Source: Shewanella psychrophila
Lineage (GTDB): Bacteria > Pseudomonadota > Gammaproteobacteria > Enterobacterales > Shewanellaceae
Direction: 5' to 3'
NCBI RefSeq assembly: GCF_002005305.1
Contig: NZ_CP014782.1
Span: forward strand, 5,146,001 to 5,210,000
Length of the DNA stretch: 64,000 nucleotides
Both the position numbers and the translations under genes were made by a program. Positions 1-8,930 of this stretch are shown in pieces. The notes beneath the pieces are model-generated. The model searched no databases, had not been told where the DNA came from, and worked only from the letters and a program-made list of their open reading frames with translations. How positions within the stretch are numbered: the stretch's first letter is position 1; each line of letters starts with the position of its first letter.

Positions 1-1
1 C

Positions 2-64
2 GCCGATAAACACTTTGTCAGTTTTTGCTCCGGACTAGTCAGTAAAGCCAAAGCAGACTCTTAA
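2..64 (+). CDS. Possible 3' end of a gene entering from the left edge
   Basis: A reading frame open from the left edge runs about 20 codons to a TAA at 62-64 and ends in KAKADS. It would converge on the AraC-type gene, which stops 14 bp further on. Twenty open codons can easily arise by chance and no family can be recognised, so this rests mainly on position. Confidence 0.3.
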   Translation, partial: ADKHFVSFCSGLVSKAKADS

Positions 65-78
65 CACCTAGCTCGGAG

Positions 79-1095
79 TCATTTAGCCTTTTCATTACTC
101 GCCTTGCGCCACTGTAACGGCGAGCTATTCATTCTGTTTCTAAATGACTTTGAAAACGCGCTGACATCACCAAAACCTAGCACCTCAGACAACAAGGTGA
201 TATCGATATTACTGGATTCCAGATGCCAACATGCCGTGCTAATACGCACATCAATAAGCAGCTGCTTAAATGTCAGCCCCTTATCCTTTAACCTTCTCTG
301 CACCGTTCGTTTATTCATGTTTAGCAGCTGGGCGATATCCTCGATGTTTGCCTCCCTGATCCCCATGGTTTGTAGTATCAAGGTTTTGATTTTTCGCTCG
401 ATATCATCGCCAAACTGATCGATAAGAGACTTGAGGTACACCTCAATCAGATATTTATCTTCTTGAGAGATGAGTTGAATATCTTGCGATAGATAAGCGC
501 TATCTAAGATCAGCCGATCATTTTCCTGATTAAAAACCACTTGGCACTCGAAGTACTTTCGGTAAACCCCATTATCAGAGATAGGCGCGTGAGCAAACTC
601 CAAGCGCTCAACCTTAGTCTGACTACCTATAAGCGCCTTAATTAGACGTAAACAAACACCGAAGGACAGCTCCTTATATTGCTTAGCATGGCTTATGTCT
701 TGAAAGACTTGATAGCGCTCGATCAACGCGCTCTGATTAATCTCCCTGACCATCCAATACTCACCATGACTGTGCACCGCCATATATCTCTGAGCATTGG
801 CTAGTGCCTCACGAACGGTTTGGCTGCTCAACATCAGCATCCCCACCGGGCCTAACACTTCGACGCCCTGCATAGCGGCTAACCTCAAACCAAAATCCTT
901 ACAGTCGAGCTGCTCGGCGCCCAGTTCGAGTAAGTTAATCATGTCGGCGAAGGCGATCATATTATCTGGATTACTAAAATCATCTCTGGACAAACCACAT
1001 TGAGATAACAGGTCTTCGCTGTTGCCCCCCAACTCAGAAACCAGATCGTCGAAGCCTGACAGGGAGCCACTGCGAATCAAATAGTGTTGTTTCAT
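79..1095 (-). CDS. AraC family transcriptional regulator, Arabinose_bd type
   Basis: Probable DNA-binding regulator of 338 aa. The first 200 or so residues look like the Arabinose_bd-like ligand domain of OruR/ArgR/VirF-type AraC proteins. The C-terminal hundred residues hold the double helix-turn-helix: IEDIAQLLNMNKRTVQRRLK for the first, then the conserved LGFGDVSAFSKSFR stretch for the second. It starts with ATG and is divergent from the amidohydrolase-sulfatase pair across 162 bp, the usual arrangement for a local activator of those genes. The ligand cannot be read from the sequence. Family is certain; target is inferred from position. Confidence 0.9.
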   Translation of the reverse strand: MKQHYLIRSGSLSGFDDLVSELGGNSEDLLSQCGLSRDDFSNPDNMIAFADMINLLELGAEQLDCKDFGLRLAAMQGVEVLGPVGMLMLSSQTVREALANAQRYMAVHSHGEYWMVREINQSALIERYQVFQDISHAKQYKELSFGVCLRLIKALIGSQTKVERLEFAHAPISDNGVYRKYFECQVVFNQENDRLILDSAYLSQDIQLISQEDKYLIEVYLKSLIDQFGDDIERKIKTLILQTMGIREANIEDIAQLLNMNKRTVQRRLKDKGLTFKQLLIDVRISTACWHLESSNIDITLLSEVLGFGDVSAFSKSFRNRMNSSPLQWRKASNEKAK

Positions 1096-1257
1096 AACAA
1101 GCTTCTCTATTCAAGGTTTCAACTCAAAGCATCAGCACAAAGTAGCTGCGATTAAATAATGACTAATTTGTCACCAAATAACAAGAATGAAAATTAGACA
1201 AGCCTTAACCTGATTGAATCGATTTGATAACAATAATTAATAACATCGGAGTTACGC

Positions 1258-2997
1258 ATGTCAGCATACGATACGATTATCAAGGGTGGCCGATATTTTG
1301 ATGGAACCGGCGCATCATCTTCTATTCAAAATATCGCAATCAAACAGGGCAAGATAGCTCTAGTCTCTAGTTCGCCAATAGACGAAACAGATTGCAAACA
1401 CATCATAGACGCTAAAGAAAAATGGGTTATGCCTGGCTTTATCGATACACACACCCATTATGATGCCGAGCTAATCGTCAGCCCTAGCCTCTCGGAGTCA
1501 GTTCGTCACGGCGTGACCACAGTCTTAGTGGGTAGCTGCTCATTGAGCATGATCTGCAGCGAATATGAAGACGCCTCCGATATCTTCACCCGAGTCGAGA
1601 CCGTGCCCCGTGAGAAGGTGCTGCCAATCCTCAAGAAGCACAAGACCTGGAGTACGCCTAAGCAATGGGTCGAATACATCAAGACCCATCCCTTGGGGCC
1701 AAACGTCGTTAGCATGCTAGGCCACAGCGACATGCGCGTAGGTGTGATGGGCTTAAGCCGCTCCACCGATATTCGTGTGGTGCCCACCGAAGCCGAGATG
1801 ATTAAGATGGAGAGCCTGTTGCAGGAGTCTCTAGAGGTAGGCTTTCTTGGCCTGTCCACCATGTGCTTAAAGTGGGACAAACTGGATGGCAACCGTGAGT
1901 GGTCCAAGAGTCTACCCAGCACCTATTCGAAATGGAAAGAGGTCTCTCGTCTCAACAAGCTAGTGCGCAAGTACGACCGCGTGCATCAGGGCGCTCCCAA
2001 TGCCGCAGCCATCTTGCAGATAAACCAGTACATGCGTGAGTGTATGGGTATTTTTCAAAAGCGCCTCAAGACCACATTAATCAGCCGCATGGATCTTAAG
2101 GGCAGTGTGTATCTGAGCAAGATCACTAATCTCGCCGCCCGCGTCACCAACTTCTTCAACGGCGATTTTCGCTGGCAGGTTCTGCCCACCCCGTTCACCG
2201 TTTATGCCGACGGCATAGATGTGGTGTTTTTCGAGGAATTCGGTGCCGGCGAGCTGGCGCTAGATCTGAAAGATAAGCTAGAGCGAAACAAGCTGCTACA
2301 AGATGAGAAGTACCGTCGGGATTTTAGAAAGTTCTACGGCGAGAAACTCAGCCCCAGAGTATGGCAGAGAGACTTTGGCGATGCCGTTATCCTCGCCTGC
2401 CCCGACGAGTCCATCGTCGGTAAAAACTTTGCCGATGTCGCTAACCACAGAAGCATACATGTGGTGGATCTCTTCTTAGACTTGGTTGTCCAGTACGGCA
2501 CTGACTTGCGCTGGTACACCACAGTCGCCAACCACAGAAAACATGTGCTGAAGAAGATGGTAAAAGATAAAAAATCCCTTATCACCTTCAGCGATGCCGG
2601 GGCACATATCCGCAATATGGCCTTCTATAACCTGCCACTTCGCATGCTCAAGTTAGTGAGTGAGTCCATTGACGAAGGCGATGCCATGATGACGATGGAG
2701 AAAGCCGTCTGGCGCATGACAGGGGATCAGGCTGAGTGGTTCAGCATAGATGCGGGCAGAATTCAGCAAGGGGATCGCGCCGATGTTGTCATCATCAACC
2801 CAGAAGAATTTAAACAAAACCTAGAGCAAGTCAGCTGGGCCGAAATGGAGAACTTCGATTTACAACGTCTGGTCAACCGCAACCCAGGTTTGGTTGAGCA
2901 GGTATTTATCAACGGCAAGCTTGCCTTCGAGAATGATGAAATCGTCCCAGCACTAGGCAAGGAAATGGGCTACGGCACTTATATACCGGCTCATTAG
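1258..2997 (+). CDS. N-acyl-D-amino-acid deacylase family amidohydrolase
   Basis: Metal-dependent amidohydrolase of 579 aa, probably cytoplasmic as no signal peptide is seen. The N-terminal part has the beta-sandwich start (KGGRYFDGTGASS) and then FIDTHTHYDAE, whose two His (about residues 65 and 67) bind the metal. A SDAGAH motif near residue 446 carries the catalytic Asp of the D-aminoacylase/dihydroorotase superfamily, and the C-terminus shows the usual GDRADVVIINPEEF strand. Length suits the long form of N-acyl-D-amino-acid deacylases, but the true substrate is unknown. A sulfatase follows within about 13-25 nt on the same strand, so the two are probably co-transcribed and possibly act on the same class of compound. 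Confidence 0.85.
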   Translation: MSAYDTIIKGGRYFDGTGASSSIQNIAIKQGKIALVSSSPIDETDCKHIIDAKEKWVMPGFIDTHTHYDAELIVSPSLSESVRHGVTTVLVGSCSLSMICSEYEDASDIFTRVETVPREKVLPILKKHKTWSTPKQWVEYIKTHPLGPNVVSMLGHSDMRVGVMGLSRSTDIRVVPTEAEMIKMESLLQESLEVGFLGLSTMCLKWDKLDGNREWSKSLPSTYSKWKEVSRLNKLVRKYDRVHQGAPNAAAILQINQYMRECMGIFQKRLKTTLISRMDLKGSVYLSKITNLAARVTNFFNGDFRWQVLPTPFTVYADGIDVVFFEEFGAGELALDLKDKLERNKLLQDEKYRRDFRKFYGEKLSPRVWQRDFGDAVILACPDESIVGKNFADVANHRSIHVVDLFLDLVVQYGTDLRWYTTVANHRKHVLKKMVKDKKSLITFSDAGAHIRNMAFYNLPLRMLKLVSESIDEGDAMMTMEKAVWRMTGDQAEWFSIDAGRIQQGDRADVVIINPEEFKQNLEQVSWAEMENFDLQRLVNRNPGLVEQVFINGKLAFENDEIVPALGKEMGYGTYIPAH

Positions 2998-3010
2998 CCC
3001 TCGACTTTAA

Positions 3011-4603
3011 ATGGACATAATAATGATAAAAATAATAAACAGACTCCTAGCTAGCCTCGCCCTGCTCAACTGCGGACTCGTATTCGCGGCCGAACAGCCC
3101 AACATAGTCGTTATCTTCGGTGACGATATCGGCTATGGCAACATCTCAGCCTACAATAATGGCATGCTGGGCTACCAGACGCCGAATATCGACAGCATAG
3201 CCAATGAGGGCGCCCTGCTGACCTCTTACTATGCCGAGCAATCCTGTACAGCTGGACGCTCGGTGTTTATCACAGGACAGATGCCGGTACGAACCGGACT
3301 GAGTAAGGTCGGCCTTCCCGGCGCGCCACAAGGTATTCAACCCCAAGACATCACCATGGCTCAGGCCCTGAAAGATCTCGGCTACGCCACCGGCCAATTT
3401 GGTAAAAACCACCTGGGAGATAGGGATACCATGTTGCCAACAGAACATGGATTCGATGAGTTTCTGGGCAACCTTTATCATCTTAACGCCGAAGAGGAAC
3501 CCGAAAACCCGGATTATCCCAAGAGTGCGGCGTTTAAGCAGCGCTTCGGCCCCAGAGGTGTCATCAAGTCCACAGCCGATACCAGCCGAGAAAGCTCGGG
3601 ACTGCTGTCATCTAAACAAGGGGCACGCGTCGAAGACACTGGCGCCTTAACCAGCAAGCGCATGGAGACCATAGACGATGAAACCTTAGACGCCGCCAAT
3701 GACTTTATGACGCGAAAAGTTGCCGAAGAGAAACCCTTCTTCCTCTGGTACAACACCACCCGCATGCACAACTATACCCATGTTAGTAAGGAGCATTCCG
3801 GTGTCACAGGTCTAGGGGATTACGCCGACGGCATGGTGGAACATGATAATCACATAGGAAACCTACTGGACAAGCTTAAGCAGCTGGATATCGATGACAA
3901 TACTATCGTCATCTACACCACAGATAATGGCCCGATGAATGCCACCTGGCCCGACGCGGCCACCAGCCCTTTCCGCGGTGAGAAAGCCACTGCATGGGAA
4001 GGCGGATTCCGGGTACCCGCGTTGATAAAATGGCCTGACCATATAAAGCCTGGCTCTAAGTTCAACGGCATAGTCTCGTCGGCTGACTGGTTCCCTACCT
4101 TAGTCAGTATCGCGGGCAACAATAAGATCAAAAAAGAGCTATTAACCGGATATAAGTCCAGTAATGGCAGGAGTTATCGCAATCATCTAGATGGTTATAA
4201 TCAAGTGGATTATCTGACGAAACAATCAGATAAGAGTGCCCGTAATTCATTCTTCTATTGGTCTGATGACGGCGAGTTGCTGGCGATGCGCGACGGTCGT
4301 TGGAAGTTTCATTTCAAAATACAGGAGAACAAGGGCATAGCGGTGTGGACCCAAGCACAAACGACGCTGCGGGTGCCTAAACTTTTCGACTTAGCGGTCG
4401 ATCCCTATGAGAAAGGTGACCAAGGTTTCGGTTACGACAACTGGTGGTACAAGCGAGCCTTCCTGGTGATACCGGCACAAATAAAGGTGAAGCAGATGAT
4501 GGCCAGCTTTAAAGATTTCCCGCCACGTCAGGTCGTCGGCAGCTTTACCGTAGATATCGACATGGAAGATATTTTAAAAGTATCCAAGCAGGGGAAGCAG
4601 TAA
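3011..4603 (+). CDS. Secreted sulfatase (arylsulfatase family) with a CTAGR active site
   Basis: Sulfate-ester hydrolase of 530 aa with an N-terminal signal peptide ending near VFAA-EQP, so it acts in the periplasm or outside. Metal-binding GDDIGYGN follows at about 37-44. The active-site box is CTAGR (Cys about 79, Arg about 83), followed by SVFITGQMPVRTGL. The Cys would be converted to formylglycine. The box has Ala where the classical motif C-x-P-x-R has Pro, a variant also found in bacterial sulfatases. YTTDNGPM and GGFRVPALIKWP are further family signatures. ATG at 3011 is used, but an in-frame ATG at 3023 gives a cleaner signal peptide and may be the real start. Likely in an operon with the amidohydrolase. 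Confidence 0.9.
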   Translation: MDIIMIKIINRLLASLALLNCGLVFAAEQPNIVVIFGDDIGYGNISAYNNGMLGYQTPNIDSIANEGALLTSYYAEQSCTAGRSVFITGQMPVRTGLSKVGLPGAPQGIQPQDITMAQALKDLGYATGQFGKNHLGDRDTMLPTEHGFDEFLGNLYHLNAEEEPENPDYPKSAAFKQRFGPRGVIKSTADTSRESSGLLSSKQGARVEDTGALTSKRMETIDDETLDAANDFMTRKVAEEKPFFLWYNTTRMHNYTHVSKEHSGVTGLGDYADGMVEHDNHIGNLLDKLKQLDIDDNTIVIYTTDNGPMNATWPDAATSPFRGEKATAWEGGFRVPALIKWPDHIKPGSKFNGIVSSADWFPTLVSIAGNNKIKKELLTGYKSSNGRSYRNHLDGYNQVDYLTKQSDKSARNSFFYWSDDGELLAMRDGRWKFHFKIQENKGIAVWTQAQTTLRVPKLFDLAVDPYEKGDQGFGYDNWWYKRAFLVIPAQIKVKQMMASFKDFPPRQVVGSFTVDIDMEDILKVSKQGKQ

Positions 4604-4787
4604 TACTAGTGAGTCAGGCACGCTCATAAGCCTAAGCGAAAACAAGCAGTGGCCCGTAGTCACCCGATTGCTCCGCTGTTTGTTTTAAATCGAGCGCATC
4701 TCAACTGTAAAGAAGGGGCAAAATATGGCATAATATTGCGCAGAAAAAAGCCCGTAAATGCTTGTCGCAACGCTTAGGAACCCCATA

Positions 4788-5822
4788 ATGACGCAGATCA
4801 CCCTACTTACACCCGATGATTGGCACCTTCACTTCCGTGATGGAGATATGTTGCAAGAAACCGTCCCGGCTACCGCCAGACTTTTCCAACGTGCCATCGT
4901 CATGCCAAATCTACTGCCACCGGTAACAGATGCCAAACTGGTCAATGCCTACCGTGAGCGCATTTTGGCGGCGCGTCCACAAGGTTCAAGCTTCGAACCT
5001 CTTATGACCATATTCCTGACCAATGACACCACAAAGCAAGACATCATAGATGCTAAAGCGGCTGGCGTTGTGGCAGCTAAACTGTATCCGGCAGGTGCAA
5101 CCACCAACTCAGATGCTGCTGTAAAGGCACTCGATAGCCTCTTCCCTATCTTTGAAAAAATGGCAGAAATCGGCATGTTGCTGCTGGTTCACGGTGAAGT
5201 GACAGAATCCCATATCGATATCTTCGACCGTGAAGCGATATTTATCGAACGCAACCTGACTCGTATCGTCGATGCCTTCCCAAGCCTTAAAGTGGTATTC
5301 GAACACATCACCACTAAAGAAGCCGCCGAGTTTGTTACAAGCGCCTCAAGCAATGTAGCCGCGACTATCACGCCACAGCACTTACTGCTAAACCGTAACG
5401 ATCTATTAGTCGGCGGTGTACGTCCACACAACTTCTGTCTGCCAGTGCTTAAGCGCAATATTCACCAAGAAGCATTGCGTGCTGCAGTGGCTACTGGTTC
5501 TAGCAAGTTCTTCTTAGGCACGGACTCTGCGCCACACGAGAAGCATCGCAAAGAATCTGCTTGTGGTTGCGCCGGCTGCTACAGCGCCTGGAGTGCACTC
5601 GAGCTTTACGCTCAGGTATTTGATGACTTAGGTGTGATTGACAAGCTTGAAGGTTTTGCCAGTACTCACGGCCCAGACTTCTACGGCCTACCAAGAAACA
5701 CCGGCACTGTGACATTAGTGAAAGAAACCTGGACGGTACCGAGCGAGATTATCTTGCCAAATGGCAGTCCAATCGTGCCTTTCTTCGCTGGTGAAGAAGT
5801 GAATTGGAAAGTGAAAGCTTAA
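4788..5822 (+). CDS. pyrC: Dihydroorotase, type II
   Basis: Catalyses ring closure of N-carbamoyl-aspartate to dihydroorotate, the third step of pyrimidine synthesis, in the cytoplasm. The protein opens with PDDWHLHFRDGDML, close to E. coli PyrC, with the two zinc His in HLH. The Lys in AAKLYPAGATTN is the usual carboxylated ligand, and VRPHNFCLPVLK and TDSAPH are further active-site motifs. An upstream in-frame ATG at 4758 exists, but ATG 4788 has an AGGA 8 nt upstream and begins where known PyrC proteins begin, so it is preferred (344 aa). Monocistronic, with a strong terminator after it. Confidence 0.97.
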   Translation: MTQITLLTPDDWHLHFRDGDMLQETVPATARLFQRAIVMPNLLPPVTDAKLVNAYRERILAARPQGSSFEPLMTIFLTNDTTKQDIIDAKAAGVVAAKLYPAGATTNSDAAVKALDSLFPIFEKMAEIGMLLLVHGEVTESHIDIFDREAIFIERNLTRIVDAFPSLKVVFEHITTKEAAEFVTSASSNVAATITPQHLLLNRNDLLVGGVRPHNFCLPVLKRNIHQEALRAAVATGSSKFFLGTDSAPHEKHRKESACGCAGCYSAWSALELYAQVFDDLGVIDKLEGFASTHGPDFYGLPRNTGTVTLVKETWTVPSEIILPNGSPIVPFFAGEEVNWKVKA

Positions 5823-5869
5823 CCGACTCGTTTACCTTGTTGACATAAAGTAGCTAGATAACCGATATA

Positions 5870-5904
5870 AATAACGCCGCTCACTTAGCGTGAGCGGCGT
5901 TATT
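5870..5904 (+). terminator. Terminator after pyrC
   Basis: Perfect 15-bp inverted repeat (arms 5870-5884 and 5890-5904) with a 5-nt loop, GC-rich in the middle and followed by TTTAT. It lies 48 bp after the pyrC stop, between two convergent genes, and can serve both. Confidence 0.85.
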
Positions 5905-5950
5905 TTATAAAATGATGACGAATAAGCCCTAGAAATGGCCCTATGAAAGC

Positions 5951-6485
5951 CTAGCCTTCCCGCGCCTTGGCCTTGCATTCCAATAATATATTCTGAAAAT
6001 GTCCACCTAGGTCTTGGCCAGCAAATTCTTTTCCGGTCTGCGCCATCTGCTGTAGACTCTCTAAACCTTTATCCAGTCCCTGCTGATCGATTAGTGTTTT
6101 TGCATAAGCCGCGGCATCGGCGCCCTTTTGCAATAAACTACTTACCTGCTCAAAGCTAAACTCTTGCTCCATCAGTGACTCAATACTGGCTAACAATTCT
6201 GAGACCTTGGCTGATTCAACTAAAGCCCCTTCTACCTGTACCAAATCGGCAAATGGGTCATCGCTTAACTGCTGCGCTACACAGCGCCGAAACACTACCA
6301 ACTTGTGCACTCGCCGCAACCGCATCGACACCTTGAGTCCGTATCTGTTCTATAACTTCTGCAAGTTGTTGATCTTTAGCAAGCCATGCCTGTTCCAGCT
6401 GCTGCTTATCATCTGACTCAAAGAAACCACATCCTGATAGGCTAGTCACAAGCCCAAGAGTTCCAAGATAATGCGCAGTTTTCAT
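5951..6485 (-). pseudogene. Small lipoprotein gene split by a frameshift
   Basis: Two overlapping minus-strand frames together make one protein of about 175 aa. The first (start 6485) gives a lipoprotein signal with lipobox LSGC then GFFESDD, and a helical stretch up to AASAQVGSV. It then runs out into a stop near 6258. The neighbouring frame continues with FRRCVAQQLSDDPFADL and a Gln/Glu/Leu-rich helical tail to 5951. The switch fits one extra T in the TTT at 6290-6292. It is either a genuinely broken gene or a single-base sequencing error; no slippery site or stimulatory structure was recognised. The function of the intact protein is unknown. Confidence 0.65.
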
Positions 6486-6547
6486 CTGTTAACTTCCTTA
6501 ATAAATGGCGTTCATGGCCCCTAATAATACCAAGGATATCAATTGAG

Positions 6548-6575
6548 CCTTAAGTGAAATTTAATTCACTTAAGG
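6548..6575. promoter_or_regulatory. 11-bp inverted repeat upstream of the broken lipoprotein
   Basis: CCTTAAGTGAA and TTCACTTAAGG face each other across 6 nt, 63 bp upstream of the lipoprotein start. It is AT-rich with no T tract, so an operator or mRNA hairpin is as likely as a terminator. Confidence 0.4.
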
Positions 6576-6676
6576 GGATGAAGATGGGGAGGAGAAGGTG
6601 GCGAAGAGCGAGGAAGAAGGGATAAGGAGGAGTGAAAAGTAATAAGCAGAAAGCTGGGGGCCGGCCTAAAAGCACA

Positions 6677-6860
6677 CCGGAATGACAGAAGTAGGTAACG
6701 TTAAATTAGTTTCAGTATTCAAGTGTTAGCTAAACCGGATTCCGGCCAACAAACATGCCGGAATGACAGAAGTAGGTCATATTAAATTAGTTTCAATATT
6801 CAAGTGTTAGCTAAACCGGATTCCGGCCAACAAACATTCCGGAATGACAGAAGTAGGTCA
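6677..6860. repeat. 81-bp tandem repeat containing a palindromic core
   Basis: Two complete 81-bp units (6677-6757 and 6758-6838), differing at only a few positions, and the first 20 or so bases of a third. Each junction holds a palindromic core, ATTCCGGC facing GCCGGAAT or a one-base variant, with a loop of about 10 nt. It looks like a REP/PU-type extragenic palindrome that has been tandemly duplicated. The surrounding 6486-6923 has no gene, only purine-rich sequence at about 6575-6660 and short CTCGTAACTCG-type repeats at about 6872-6911. Confidence 0.8.
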
Positions 6861-6871
6861 TGCTCAACTCG

Positions 6872-6911
6872 TTTAAGCTCGTAACTCGTAACTCGAAGCT
6901 CGAAGCTCGAA
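6872..6911. repeat. Degenerate CTCGTAACTCG/CTCGAAG microrepeat
   Basis: Short 7-8 bp units (CTCGTAA, then CTCGAAG) repeated several times. A related tract occurs near 13516-13548, so this is a dispersed element of unknown role. Confidence 0.55.
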
Positions 6912-6923
6912 AATGACTTCCCT

Positions 6924-7259
6924 TCAACAACTTAAATTAATTCGATTTCTGCCATCTGCTTTGGCGCGGTAAAGTGCTGTATCGGCTGCACATAGCAAGG
7001 CTGTTCCCATTCTGAACTGGCCATCAACTTCCGCTGCGATTCCCTGGCTCACACTGACAGTGACACTTTCATCTAGGCCAAAATCGGTATATTTAAGGCT
7101 ATTGATTTCTAACTGAATATACTCGGCCATCAACTGAGCTTGCTTGGCATCAAAACCCGGAAGAATGAGCGCAAACTCCTCGCCGCCGTATCTTGCTGCG
7201 ATACAGTCATCCGATGGCAGTGAGTTAGCAATCACCAAAATAAAATGTGCTAAAACTCA
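6924..7259 (-). pseudogene. Remnant of a diguanylate cyclase (GGDEF domain) gene
   Basis: Only the C-terminal two thirds of a GGDEF domain remain, about 105 codons: CIAARYGGEEFALILPGF with an intact GGEEF active-site loop, then VTVSVSQGIA and ADTALYRAKADGRNRI. A normal GGDEF domain has about 60 more residues before this, and most such proteins have a sensor domain too. Upstream the frame hits a stop at 7257-7259 and nothing recognisable follows. The only start would be a TTG at 7238. Without the substrate-binding N-terminal half it cannot be an active cyclase. It is probably a deletion remnant. Confidence 0.8.
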
Positions 7260-7662
7260 TTCTTCTTTCTTCCAATCAAGAGAACGTAAACTAACTAATA
7301 TCTGTGGGTCTTGTTCGTGTGTTCACACTTCCATAGCAGAACAGCTGTATCCGATGTCGGCTCTTAGCAGTCAGAATTGAAGCCAAACTCACAAAAATTT
7401 TACATTAGTGCATAACTTATCAGGACGGGAGAAAAATGCTACTTTTTTACTACGACTTTAGGTGTGTATTCTTTTATGAATCAAAAAATTAGATTGTATC
7501 GATTGCCTTGCTCTTGAGAGGACGTTAGCTGGTCACATCAAGTTTAAAAGAATAGAGAAAGTCTTAGACCCGCTAAAGCAGATCTAAGACTTGGTATTAA
7601 TTGTTACGACTAATGTTTGTGGCTAAGGGCTCTTTCTAAGCCCTTTTACTGCAACAAGCAAC
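7260..7662. other. Gene-free stretch between the GGDEF remnant and the permease
   Basis: No convincing ORF or RNA gene seen. It contains the decayed upstream part of the GGDEF gene and, at about 7625-7645, a perfect inverted repeat (AAGGGCT facing AGCCCTT) close to the permease stop that may act as its terminator, although there is no T tract on the minus strand. Confidence 0.5.
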
Positions 7663-8790
7663 TTAAGCAAAGATAAAGCTGTAGAGGTAACCAGCGCCAA
7701 TCGCCATGCCCAATATCACAGCCAGGAAGGCGGCAATCATCTGGTTCTTGAATATCGACTTAAGCAGAATCACTTCGGTCAGACTCGCGCCAGCACTACC
7801 GATAATCAATGCCATCACAGAGCCTAGAGCCATGCCTTTCTGCACCAGTGCGGCGCTTAAAGGGATCACTGCTTCGGCGCGAATATAGAGCGGAATACCG
7901 ATAATCGCAGCGACAGGAATCGCATACCACATACCCTCACCTGCATACTTAGCAATCAGCTCAGTCGGGATGAAACCATAGATGAAAGAACCCAGTGTGA
8001 TACCCAGTAGCAAGTAAGGCAGGACCTGTTTAAAGTCCTTCCAGGTCGAGCGCCAGATCCGCATCCAACGACTCTCTGCTTTTGCTATTTGTCCTGCACT
8101 TTCTGTATTTCCGGCATTAGCACTTTCAGTTCCACATGATGAACTCGTACTGCATGAAGAGGTTGCCGCCACACTTATTGTAGCCGCTCCGCAACCACTG
8201 GCTTCCATGGCTAATACAGGAGCCGATTGAGCTGCTACTCCGCATGCTTTCACAGGCTCAACAGCAGACTGTTTCTCGGCAGCACTGTTTTTAGAGTCGC
8301 CGCAGGATGTGCCACAGCTTGATGCTTCTGCCGCTTCATAGGCTTCGGGTCGCACATAACGTTCAAAACCTAATTTTTCCAACACAAAACCTGCCGTAAC
8401 AGCAACCACTAGCGCCACAGTAAAGTAGAACACAGCCACTTTAATGCCGAAGGTCACTACAAACAGGCCGATAATAATCGGGTTTAACAGTGGGCTCGAG
8501 AAGAGGAACACCATCATGGGGCCAAAACCCGCTCTGGCTCTAAGCAGCCCCTTCAAAAACGGGATGGTCGAGCATGAGCAGAATGGTGTGATAGCGCCCA
8601 AGAGTGCGGCAATCACGTAGCCTTTACCGTTACGTGAACTCAATATCGATTGGATCTTCTCAGGGGTAATAAACTCCTGCAGTACACCAACCAAGTAACT
8701 GATCACCAGAAACAGGATAATTAGTTCGGTTGCCAAGAAGGCGAACATGTTTGCGGCCTCTCGGGCCATGGCTAAAATTTCAGGACTCAT
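7663..8790 (-). CDS. ArsP/YraQ-type permease (DUF318) with a Cys-rich loop
   Basis: Membrane permease of the COG0701 family, about 375 aa from the ATG at 8790 (an in-frame start at 8850 would add 20 aa). Hydrophobic segments cluster in two halves. The first carries the hallmark TPFCSCSTIPFLKG, with the Cys pair known from ArsP organoarsenical exporters. The halves are joined by a loop of roughly 90 residues rich in Ser, Ala and Cys (SSCGTSC, SGCG, SSCSTSSSCG), six Cys in all. The next upstream gene encodes an ArsR repressor, and matching ArsR-like sites flank its promoter. Likely role: efflux of an organic or inorganic metalloid, with the Cys loop as a possible metal-binding part. Substrate not proven. 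Confidence 0.85.
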   Translation of the reverse strand: MSPEILAMAREAANMFAFLATELIILFLVISYLVGVLQEFITPEKIQSILSSRNGKGYVIAALLGAITPFCSCSTIPFLKGLLRARAGFGPMMVFLFSSPLLNPIIIGLFVVTFGIKVAVFYFTVALVVAVTAGFVLEKLGFERYVRPEAYEAAEASSCGTSCGDSKNSAAEKQSAVEPVKACGVAAQSAPVLAMEASGCGAATISVAATSSCSTSSSCGTESANAGNTESAGQIAKAESRWMRIWRSTWKDFKQVLPYLLLGITLGSFIYGFIPTELIAKYAGEGMWYAIPVAAIIGIPLYIRAEAVIPLSAALVQKGMALGSVMALIIGSAGASLTEVILLKSIFKNQMIAAFLAVILGMAIGAGYLYSFIFA

Positions 8791-8880
8791 AATAATTTCC
8801 ACAATACTTAAAATATGAAATCGTTTTGAAATTTTCGAAGCTACCGACACTCATATTCAGCATCTGCTTTGAAAAAAAAC

Positions 8881-8900
8881 ATTTCGAGGAATATGGAAAT
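8881..8900. promoter_or_regulatory. Putative ArsR operator 1 (permease, promoter-proximal)
   Basis: ATTTC, 10 nt, GAAAT. It touches the -10 element of the permease promoter (8899-8904), so a bound repressor would block RNA polymerase. The same layout occurs at 8931-8950 and 9451-9470. Confidence 0.6.
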
Positions 8901-8926
8901 AATATACTTATAAAAAACCATGTCAA
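8899..8926 (-). promoter_or_regulatory. Sigma70 promoter of the permease gene
   Basis: On the minus strand TTGACA (8926-8921), 16 nt, TATTAT (8904-8899). It is near consensus and lies between two ATTTC-N10-GAAAT palindromes. Confidence 0.65.
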
Positions 8927-8930
8927 CTAT

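Noticed and set aside
1506..1922. Long minus-strand frame inside the amidohydrolase gene
   Set aside because: It has no ribosome-binding site and no family likeness, and lies wholly inside a clear gene; a shadow of the true frame.
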